Origin: Edolisoma coerulescens
Taxonomy: Eukaryota > Chordata > Aves > Passeriformes > Campephagidae
Reading direction: 5' to 3'
NCBI GenBank assembly: GCA_013397115.1
Contig: VWZW01007188.1
Location: 1 to 64,000 of the forward strand
DNA: 64,000 nucleotides
Position 1 is the first letter of the stretch. Every line of letters starts with the position of its first letter. A program made the position numbers and the translations under genes. This document shows positions 54,601 through 64,000 of the stretch, one piece after another. A model generated the notes under the pieces. It was not told the DNA's origin, made no database searches, and saw only the letters and a program-made list of their open reading frames with translations.

Positions 54601-57600
54601 TTCCTGCATGTCATTACAAGGTACTATGTTTATGATTTTACTCATAGTATTACTATGTTTCTCTATGCTGCTGTCCTTTTAATTTTTTTTTTCCCCTCTG
54701 GTATGTCTTTCATAGCCTCCTGGAAATCTCTGGGCAGGCTCATGTGTTAGTTCAGCATACCCTCCTGATTAGGCTTTAAAGCCCATTTCTTCAACGGAAA
54801 AAGAGCTGGTTCACTGTAGTCTTGGCTACTTGATTTTTGCAAGTCTTAATTTCTTTCCTTCATTGTTGTGTTTTCTTCTTTCCCCTCTAGTCAGAACCTG
54901 CAGTGCTTCACAGTGCGATGCAGTGCAGCAGCAGCTCGTGATGAGGATCCATACATTGACACGACGGTGAAGGTACACCTCTCATTATCTCACTAAAAGA
55001 ACGGGGGTAGCATTATGGCACTTAGTTGACTTACGTTTTCTTTTGAAATCCTGTTAGTTTCTAGTGGCTAAACCAATAAAATAACATCCAAAATGAACAC
55101 TTTACTTCAGGCTATGGCGTGTTGTATTTTGGTGGTCTACAGATGTCTCAACAAAACAATCTGTTATTGCCATGTAAAATTCTAGACCATTAGTAGAATG
55201 TTTTCAAAAACATGAAAAGCTATAAAATCACTTCTTTTTTAAACTAAATCCCATGCTTTTCTGTATAAAACTGAATGAAGGGTGCAGAGTTTTCTTTTAT
55301 TGTGTGATGTTCTCTCTCTTAGGTGTCCTTGAAAAACCAGGTTTTTTAAGAGGCATGTAGGCAATCGAACAAGTCTGCTACCAAATATTTAGGGCATGTT
55401 TTTTAGGAGGAGGGCTTTTGATCCTCGGAGGTCTAAACTTTTCCCCTTCCTTAAATTGCGTATCAGTAAAAATCTATTGAATGTAAAGATCGTGATACAC
55501 ATTAATAAAAGTAGTAGGGAAGATAGACGGAGGTGTATTTTAAGATAGCATTTAAGGATTTCTTCTGAGCATGTAGACAGGAGACATAAAGAAACCATAG
55601 GACAGTAGAAGTTTTATAAAGTTTTCAAGAGCCAAACATGTATTCTCTGCTCTGGATAGCTAATACCAGCACGTGACACAATCTTTCCTGTCCATTCTCC
55701 AGTCTCAGCTTTCTGCATTTTCACTATGGGTTACATTGAAATTCATCACAATTCCTCCAGTCAGGCAACAGGCTGCCTCCTGTCTCTGTAGGAATTTTGG
55801 AGAGGTGTGAAGGCTGCAGTCCTACACAGATTTCCATGCTGCAGCTTGCCATCCACAGTCTGCCCACCCCCTCTGGCATGGATCCGTCCATGGGCTACAG
55901 TCCCTCAGGGGCGTCCCTGCACTGGTGTGAGTCCTTTGTGGGGCAGTTCCCTCATGGGTGTCCCTGCCCCAGCGTGGAGTTTGAAGTGGGATAGTGATGG
56001 TGGTTATTTTTATTATGTGCTATCGCTATTTTTCCTGCTGGTTTTTTACACCAGTTTTAGAGCTGCCTGGTTCTGGGTCTCACTAGCCCAGGGCAGTCTA
56101 GAGCCTCCAGATCACCACTGTAGGCCTCCACTTCTTACAAGAAATGTTGAGGTGTCTTCAAAAAGCAGGTTACACATATAATGCTTTGTTGTCTTGTTTC
56201 ACTGTGTATGTTAATTTGTAAGTGTAGTATTTTATCTTTTTAAAGCTGTAAATTTAGAAAATTTCCATGTAAATGAGGTTGCATTTTTCAATTTTTAGTT
56301 CAGTATAGATGATAGCATATGTTTTATGTGAAAAGTGCATATAGAACAAATTGGGGAAATAATACTGGCTGTGTAGGGTAACAGTAGGCAAGCAAATATA
56401 ATACTTCTACCTGTAATTGCTTTTTATAAGCAACTGAAATCAAGACTTTTATAACCAGGCACTCTTTTAAAACTTGTCCAAAATCAGACTATTTGGGATA
56501 AAATTTTCCATGTTAGGCATCTACCTCAGGTTCTATTATTTTGAGAAACGTAGCTGAAACTGTGCAGTTGCTTTGAAGAGTGAAATATTTTTTTTTCACT
56601 CATTATTAAATGGTTCTTGTTAGGCATTTGTGAGTATTTTTATTTTTGCTTAAATGAAGCACTCAAAGTTAGCAAAGCCAGTGAATGTTTTTAATGTCAG
56701 ATCATTGTACAAAGGTTACTTTTTTTTTCTGATTTATTTAAAAACTCAATATACATACCAAGTGAAATTACAAAACAGTCACTTTCCTTTATAGGCTTGT
56801 CCACCTGTCACACTGGATGTCTGTACATTAAGAATGCAGCTTTTTATAGGACCAAGAGCTATCTGTCATTTCAAAAACCATATAATTCTTTTGACTAAGG
56901 CAGACACAGAAGATATTACTGAAAGAAGAAAGCCTACAAGAAGGATGCTGTAAGGATTTGTGTCTTTTAGGGAGATGGTACTTATAGCTCTGTGTACAGT
57001 GCTGAACTTGTTGAAGAGTGGTTCTTCTGTTGAAAAACTCTTTAGAAATAATTGTCTTCTTAGTGATTGAGAAGAGCAATCAAGTTGGGTTTTTTTTTTC
57101 AATTCTATTGTATTTACTGGCATAGAAGAAATGAGCATAAAGTCACAAATGCTTGAAATCAACAAAATGTTTAAATAACATTACCAAGAATTTGTCCTGA
57201 GAATTTAAAAAATACTTACCTTGAGAAAAAAAAATACTTACCTTGATGAGAAAAAATGTAGAGTACCAAAAATATGTAACACCAAAGCTGCAGGTTACAA
57301 AATATGTTGCAGCACAACATTAAAATGTCTTATCTTTGGCTAAGGATTCTTTCCAAGAAAGTTGCAAACATCAGACTTTGCCCCGAGTTACTGTTGTAGC
57401 ATGTATGTAGCCAGAGGCATATGCGACTTTTTACAAGTTTCCATGGAAACTGCTATTCCCCTTCAATTTTTGAATTGTTTTTTCATAAAACAGCTAAGCA
57501 GCTATTCTAAACAGCTGTTCAGAAACCACATTTATTAAAGTCAGTTTAAGTTAATTAGCAAGAGTGGAACAGCTTTAGTTGATTGAGGAGTTATTTGAAC

Positions 57601-60600
57601 CAGTATTAAAGTCTAGAGCAGACATTATTCAGAAGAAGATAAGGAGAAGCCTGTCAGGGAAAATGACTATTTGAAAGACTGTAGTTTTCTTGTATAAAGG
57701 ATGTTTTCTACCAGTTGTGTTGTTTCAAATATTCTGATTGGCATTTGAAGAAGATACACTTTTTGCCTTCTGTAAAGAATGTAAGTTGGACAAATACTAA
57801 GCTACTTAGCACCATAATTTGAAAATAAAGATGTAAATATCCTAGTACAGTTAAACCAAAAACCAGAACAGAAAGAGTCTGTTTTCCTACAGTGTTTTTG
57901 ACCTCAGGGCTTTATCGACCGAGCCAGTGTTTTAGAATAAAAGCATTCTGATACCTCTTTGTGCCGTGTCTTGGCAAATACTTTGATAGAGCTGCAGGGG
58001 CAAACACGCACTAAGTCCTTACAGGAGGTAAGTAAACAGCTAATTTAAATTACTTAACTGTTTAAGGTCTGGTTGGATAAGGCCCTGGGCAGTCTGACCT
58101 GTTCAGTGGGTGGCATCCCATGCCTATGGCAGGGGGGTTAGAACTAGATGATCTTTAAGGTCCAAGCCAAGCCGTTTGATGATTCTATGATTTCTGATAC
58201 TCCCTGGTGTTTATCACAGAAGAAGATGTAGTAGACAGTTCTGATGATGTCTCTGCTGTATGAACATGCCTTTCCCTGTTCTGTTGTTAGCTAGTATGAC
58301 TTAAATGCACAGCTTAACTCTCCAGCACTTACCAGTCGTCAAACATACCTATTTATGCATTTGAATTATGAAATGAGTAGGGTTTTTTTGGTTGCATAGT
58401 GTTTATTTCAACACTGACAACTCAACTCTTTTCCTTTTCTCTAGTTCCAGAAAGGCTGACAGCATCAAATCCAGAACAAATTCCGAGTCAGAGCCTGGTT
58501 GGAATTTATATATTATAAACACTGTTTCAACAATTCAGCTTTACAGAGAAATGGTATTGCCCAACTCCTGCTTTTGTTGTTTGCTAACTAAAAATAAGTA
58601 CTGTTAATTAATCTCTGATGCACGTCATTGCTGAATATAGTGTAATGTATTTCTTATGAGTAGCCCATAATCCTGTTTCAAATGGCTGCCGTCCTCAGTA
58701 GAATTGTTCCTGTATATTCTTAATTTTTGTCAGCAGCCTAAGTATATCCTGTGTGTGTTCTAGGTAGATTATAGTAGAACTTATGAAAATGTTAAAACTG
58801 AGAGCTGCATCCATCTTCTAAGTGAGGCTCACTTACTGGTCAGAGCAGCTATGATGGACCCTCATTTCCTTAAATCAGATGAGAAGGAAGATCTTCTAAG
58901 AGCATTCAGAGAAAGTAGTGCCTTCTTAGGAGACTGCTACAGCAGGTATGTTTTAGATGTCAGAGTGGTATAGGTGAGCTGTGTTTCAAGTAGTGTAACC
59001 TTAAAAATGAAAATCCATAATTCTTTGCTGTTTTACATTAGTATTGCATATATAACTCAAATTTTTCTGTTTTACAAAACCAGCTTAATCTAGTCCTCTC
59101 ATCAGTATCTGGTTGCCTTTATTGTCATTAAACAGAATTCAACACTGTGTTGAATATGAGCAATACATGCAGATAACTGATGTGCCTGTGACTTTGTTTG
59201 ATGTAGTCTTAGTTCTTATAAAGAGTGATGGCAAAAGCGTTGCCCTTGGTTGCTTTGTTATTTTTTTCCTTCCTCTCTGTTTCCTTCAGGTTTGACACAA
59301 AGGATTACCACCTTGCTTTGCCGTACTACAGAATGTCAGGTTTATCCATGACTGAAGTTTTAAAGAGACTAGTTTCAGAAGGTGACGAAATACAGACATA
59401 CGAGAGAGGATTTATATTTTACTTAACTCATTCTCTTAATGAAGACTCAAATGAAGAATTAAGTAAGGTAGAAATAAGTTGGTTTATTTGTAATCTGCTG
59501 ATTTAGTTCTAATTTTAAGAACTGTGTATCAAATATTAATCAATTTCCCTTTGAAAATGCTGAGCTGCTTTTTTAGTTTCACAGTTACTCTTCTTCACAT
59601 TATTTTTATTTTCCCATTTTTGTTGAATAGCAAGCAGCACCTGTGATGCTTTGGGCTGCTTTCAAGCAACATCTTACAGGTTTGGCTATCATGATGCATG
59701 TTGCTAGTGATCTGGTTCCCACTTGCACGGAGACAGTCCTGTTTTAAGAAAGCCCTGCCTCAAATATCTGTCATCTCTCATTTCTGTAGCAAAACAAACA
59801 TTCTTTGAACATTGCTAAATTGTACAGATTGCCAAAAACAATTCATTTTGGTGGTGGATGTTCTCCTAGCACGCCAGAAAATGGGTTGAATCAATACCAG
59901 TTAGAAATCCTTCACTTTTACCTGTAGGGAGGAGAGAGGCAGGAAAGGCACTGTGATTTCATAGCTGAGCTGAACTAGTCTGTTAAAAAAAAAAAACCAA
60001 CCACAAAAAACAAAACAACAACAGAATGGCACTACTTTCATATGCCATAGAAGACTGTATATCTGAAAAGGTCTAAACTGTCAAATGGCTTTTGTTTCAA
60101 TAGGAATCAGGAAATAAAGTTCTCCAGATATTCTATCTCATGGACCCTGTGCAGCTGCCTCATATCCTTTGCAGTCCCTGCATGAGAAACGTGTGTCCTT
60201 TGACAGCTGTGAAGTATCTTCAGAAAGTAGAAAAGATGATGCCATCAGTGGTCCTGACGCTTACTAAGGCTTTCTTGGCTCTGAAAATGGGAGATCTGAC
60301 AATGTATGAACATGAAATGGACTCCTATAAGGAGGTAAATTATGCTGAGAGCATGAGCTATTCATGCTTTGCAAAGTCCAAGTCAATAGTTTGACTTGTA
60401 GTTGCATTTTACAGTAAAAGAAACTTTTGGTCCTTCCTCCTGATATGCTGTGTAGACTCCACTGAATGTTTGCAGTAACAGTAGAATGGAGGGCTGGCGT
60501 ACATTGGGACTGTACAGTTTACTCTGCAGGTAGGGTAGTCTTGTCTTGGTGAAGACTTACCAAATAAGCAAGTTTTGAAGCTCTTAATTCTTGATCAATT

Positions 60601-63560
60601 AAATTTTGTTTACTGGGATGTAATCAACTCTGCCAGTGCTCTTCAGCTGCATGGGAGGATTGTATCGTAGCATTTCTGCACCTCTCCACGTGTAATTAAT
60701 ATGTGATATGCCCATGAAAACACCATCTGTATGCAAACAGCTGTTATAAAATTGCTCTTGAACAGAGTATTTGTCCATTGTGCTCACAAACTGAAGTTTC
60801 TATATACAGTTTCACATCTTACGTGGAATCAAAGCACTTAACTCTTATTAAGACCAGATCAGAACCTACGTCAGTGCTACCGAAGTTAGAATTCCTCATC
60901 ATTGGGGGCAAAAATGTTAGTGGAGCTGTCTCTTCCATAGATGTTCCCATGTGTGAGACCAGTCTGTAAATTACTTCTTGTTAAGTTTGATCGAGACTGT
61001 GGAATATTCAAAGGTGATAGAGTTTGAAACAGAGACTTCTTCTTACAGTGGGATATTGGGAATCTAAACACTTTTGAAATAAATGGATAGCTGTTTCAAA
61101 GTTAGATATCATGCTTTGGTGGAAGAAGTCCTGCAGAGTCTTTAAAGTTAGCCGTTTTTGAATTGCAAGGTGGGAACTGTGGGGAACTGTTTCAAGAATT
61201 ATATTCAGCACCAGCTACTTTTGCAGCATGATCAAATGAAATTGCCATGTTGTGAGCAAACACACACTGCATGGATGTTATTTTGAGAATAAAGTGATTT
61301 AGGCTTCAGTGGTTTTGGTTGGATTTTCTTTCTTTTTAATCTGATCTATTAAATATATTCTATTGCACTTTACCTTTAAAAAAGCATTTTATTTTAAAGT
61401 AGGGAAAAAAACCCACTTTCAGAAAGCTAATCTGAATTTTCCTTCTAGGTCTGCCTTATATGTCTTGTGTAATTAATTTAATTTACTTAGGCATCATTTT
61501 TCCACTGTCTTTAAAATGGGAATAATACGTTGTTATACTCATCTTCAAAAGCACTTACATACCCTGAAATAGCTTCCTGTTGCACAAAGTGCAGCACATT
61601 TTGAACATTGTTTCAGGGGTATTTTAAAAAAAAAATCATACTTAGCAAAGTAGTCTACTGAAATTTAGCAAAGTACGCTCTTGAAAAGTCAGCCAGTGAT
61701 ATTTCAAACCACCCTGTATATCCAATGTCTTGGATTTCTTTGTAAAATCCATCTTTATGTGCACACTAACTCCATCTTTCAACAGCATGTTACTTTCAGT
61801 GTTTAGGCACAATGCCTGTTTTTCAGGAGTCGCTGCTCCAGAATGTGATTTGGGTCTCGGTCTCTGGAGAGCTACTCTATGAATTGCAGAAAGGATTTAC
61901 TTTCTTCCCTGACTACTTCCATCTAAACTTCACTGCCTGGGGAAATACTGAGTTTACTGAGTAGAATAATATATATATATTGAATTCTTTACCTGATTTA
62001 TATCTAATTATGCCTGTAGACAACATTGGCTTGTGGCTTCATTGGACAACCACGACTCCTGCAGCAGCGTAAGGAAGGAATTGTTATGCCAACTGAGTTT
62101 GCTGTTCACCTGAAGGAGATGCAGCCTGGTTTACTGGTGGCTGCCACTGTGGCTTTACATGAGAACAGTAAAATTGAGCTAGAAGAAGCAGATACCTTTT
62201 TCAAGGTTGGCCTGTGATCATGTTTTTGCTTCTATTTTTTTCATAGTGACATTGTTGTGGGTAATAAAAGCAGCCTCAGCTGCTCCTTCACTTACATTTC
62301 AGCATTTCTTCAGAAAGAGCAAGATGAGGGTTGGAGATATTCTAGTCATGACAGATGGTTACAGAGTCAGAAACTGACCTTCTGGAATGAAAGACTGGTT
62401 AAGTAAGGCAAAAAAAAAAAAAAATCCATTAATGTCTTTGCTTTTACCCTATCATTTGAATGGAAAATACCTTGGTGTCAGAGCTCTTTCAGTGGCTTCC
62501 TAGTGATTGAGCTTCCTAAGGCCACTGAAATTTAACAGAATTTAGATAAATTAATTCCACGAGCTCCTTTTGAATAAATCTTTGGGATTAAAACATCCTT
62601 CTAAAGAATCAGGCTTAAATGTGAAGGTATATAATGTTCTGATGATCTGTACAAATTGGTGAAAGAAAAGTGTGTGTCTGCAGTTTATAAGAAGAAATAC
62701 TAATAGTTTATCTAGCGTCCCTGAAGTTTTCTTTCTTAACTGGGAATAGACAAACCTTTCTTGCTTTTATCTACAATGAATAGCAACACTGGGGTTAAAA
62801 TACGTGTTCTTCAATGTACGTGTGTTTCAGTCTTACTATATCTGTTGCTGTGAAAGACCTGTATCAAAAAGAACGAGTCATGTAGTTCCAACTAGAACGA
62901 GTGGTGGTGTTTAAAACCATTTGGAAGCCAAGTAAAAATCCTTTTTGCTGGCACAGCAAATCTTAAAACATCTTCCTTGTGGGTCCTACCATGATACCCA
63001 GCTGAGCTACACAGCATATCTTATCATGGACTATAGAGTCTTCTTCTGAAGACACCTACTTGTGCATTGGCATACATAAAAATCCTCATCAGCAATCGGT
63101 AAATACTTGCTGACATTTGTACTGACATTTCTGGCACTGGAGTAAATCTTGAAGAAGAAATCAAATCTGTTGGTCATAATTGATTACCTTAAAATCATTT
63201 AATGAACTTTTTACTTTGCCTAGCAGTGTATTACATAGAATCACAGGACAAAAAAAGGAATCAAAATTCTACTTCTAGTAAAAGTGAAAAACTGTTCCTC
63301 CTGTCTTTTCTAACTTTTGCTACTAATAATCATCATAGTCTAACATAGTCTTCTGTTGTTTTTGTTCTTAGATGTTGTGTAGTAGCAGTGAAAACACTAT
63401 TCCCCAGCTCCTGGTGGATTTCTGGGAAGCTCTTCTTGTAGTATCCTCTCAGGAAGAAATACTTCAGGAGCTCCTATTGAGGGTTACTTCTCAGTATGTT
63501 TGGAGAATATCAAAAAAGCAACTTCCTGAGACTAAGCCATTGAAAACAACAGAGGATCTA
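48626..63560 (+). CDS. HPS3: HPS3, BLOC-2 complex subunit, exons 1-13 (continues past the window)
   Basis: HPS3 with HPS5 and HPS6 forms BLOC-2, which directs cargo to lysosome-related organelles such as melanosomes. Exons: 48626-48848, 49712-50206, 51469-51655, 52632-52717, 54428-54620, 54891-54972, 56795-56949, 58445-58553, 58764-58945, 59290-59467, 60104-60334, 62020-62205, 63372-63560. They total 2,496 bases (832 codons), all GT-AG and in frame; human HPS3 has 1,004 residues, so about 170 lie beyond the window. The start [60 protein letters not shown] and [10 protein letters not shown] follow the family. The clathrin box, LLDFE in human, is VLDFE here at residues 174-178. The ATG at 48,626 sits in a good context (GGACCATGG). 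Confidence 0.96.
48849..49711 (+). other. HPS3 intron 1
   Basis: The first 430 bases are GC-rich CpG-island continuation, then it turns AT-rich. No exon or repeat recognised. Intron 2 (50,207-51,468) likewise holds nothing recognised. Confidence 0.6.
51845..52165 (-). mobile_element. CR1 LINE fragment in HPS3 intron 3
   Basis: Reverse complement of a CR1 ORF2 end and 3' region. The plus strand shows ACTTGGAAGGGATCTGCAAC, then CAACTGCCTGACCACTTC, CAACCACCTCTCTAGGAAACC and GGAC-CTCCTCAGGAAG. It is degraded and 5' truncated. Confidence 0.8.
53250..53805 (-). mobile_element. CR1 LINE fragment in HPS3 intron 4
   Basis: The plus strand begins with the inverted CR1 3' terminus TCATAGAATCATAGAATG and continues through GAGTTGGAAGGGACTC, TGGGGAGCCTGTTCCAGTGCC and GGCTGAACAAACC. 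Minus-strand translation gives ORF2-like [23 protein letters not shown]. At about 555 bp it is the longest CR1 copy in the window, and it is not coding-competent. Confidence 0.9.
55770..56110. repeat. GC-rich repeat-like segment in HPS3 intron 6
   Basis: A block much richer in G+C than the rest of the intron, with repeated CTGC/CCCTG themes (TCCCTCAGGGGCGTCCCTGC, TTCCCTCATGGGTGTCCCTG). It looks like an old dispersed repeat, but I cannot name the family. Confidence 0.35.
56950..58069 (+). other. HPS3 intron 7, part before the CR1 tail
   Basis: AT-rich sequence without a recognised element. The GTAAGG donor at 56,950 overlaps an apparent in-frame TAA, which is spliced out. Confidence 0.6.
58070..58195 (+). 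mobile_element. CR1 LINE 3' end in HPS3 intron 7
   Basis: Plus-strand CR1 tail: CTGGTTGGATAAGGCCCTGG, GGGGTTAGAACTAGATGATC, TTTAAGGTCCAAGCC and the terminal GATTCTATGATTTCTGAT. About 125 bp remain. Confidence 0.88.
60335..62019 (+). other. HPS3 intron 11
   Basis: No exon or named repeat seen. A short (AT)n run lies at about 61,968-61,980. Intron 12 (62,206-63,371) and the intron after 63,560 also show nothing recognised, apart from a CR1-tail-like ATAGAATCACAGGAC near 63,235. Confidence 0.6.
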
Positions 63561-64000
63561 GTAAGTTGTAAACCACACAGAGGAAGTTTTAGGACTGCAG
63601 TGTTCCTCCAAAATCTATTCAAGTGTTATCCTTAACATTTAATTCTAGACAGTTTATCTCTTAAAAGAAGCAAGAGTGAAATCAAATAAGGTGGTGTGCA
63701 GTTAAAAATTAGTATTGCTGGCTCTGGGCAGTCCTGCTTCTTGGGGAGATTGGCAAATATACTTCCAACAGGAATCTCAGCTCTGGATAGAAATAAGGGT
63801 TTAAATGAAACAATGAGAATTTGTCAGGTGGATTATTTACAATTTTAGAAAGCTAACTAAATGACAAAATTGTGTGAATGATGAATTCTAAAGAATTATG
63901 AACAGGCAAGCTGAAATACAGAACTAAATAGAAGTTCCCAATTTATTTGTTATTAAATTGCATGAACCAGGAAAGAAAGAGTAGGTGCTCTTCTAAATTA

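Noticed and set aside
55770..56110. Endogenous retrovirus LTR
   Set aside because: GC-rich and repeat-like, but no terminal inverted TG/CA ends, poly(A) signal layout or target-site duplication that I can see.
56941..56955. Premature stop in HPS3 exon 7 (CTG TAA)
   Set aside because: The TAA belongs to the GTAAGG splice donor; the codon is completed by exon 8 and the family sequence continues in frame.

Overview
This is nuclear DNA of a bird, very probably a songbird (Passeriformes). It contains spliced vertebrate genes, several CR1 LINE fragments and, at about 47,957-48,090, a tRNA-Ile-derived SINE with a CR1-like tail that matches the TguSINE1 type known from passerines. The gene order GYG1 - HLTF - HPS3 is the same as on human chromosome 3q24.

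Layout. 1-13.6 kb: no gene I can name. It holds CR1 remnants (5.1, 9.0 and 13.1 kb), an (ATTCT)n microsatellite, and a weak two-exon signal on the minus strand near 2.3-2.7 kb. 13.6-13.9 kb: a CpG island that is probably the GYG1 promoter, followed by a 482-base N gap whose two edges are near copies of each other. 17.3-28.3 kb: glycogenin-1 (GYG1, plus strand), exons 2-8 intact, exon 1 not found. 33.2-42.4 kb (minus strand): six exons of HLTF, the RAD5-like DNA translocase and ubiquitin ligase. They retain intron-exon structure but carry a nonsense codon, several frameshifts, lost splice sites and lost RING zinc ligands, and the first two thirds of the gene is absent. 43.4-47.7 kb (plus): a CpG-island promoter with a tandem 75-bp CCAAT module, and a complete five-exon alpha-tubulin gene encoding 450 residues with Asn at position 40. 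48.3-64 kb (plus): HPS3, first 13 exons (832 codons), continuing beyond the window.

The most notable observation is HLTF decay. Over about 4.9 kb of coding sequence in GYG1, the tubulin gene and HPS3 I see no frame break. In about 0.8 kb of recognisable HLTF exons I count at least six independent lesions. General assembly error is therefore a poor explanation, and loss of HLTF at its ancestral site is the simplest reading. The tubulin gene starts only about 1.4 kb from the last clear HLTF exon, where the HIRAN and ATP-binding half of HLTF would be expected.

The genes do not form one pathway. GYG1 primes glycogen synthesis, the tubulin builds microtubules, HPS3 is a BLOC-2 subunit for lysosome-related organelles, and HLTF would have served replication-fork repair. 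Family identities come from recognising protein sequences by eye; no database search was run.
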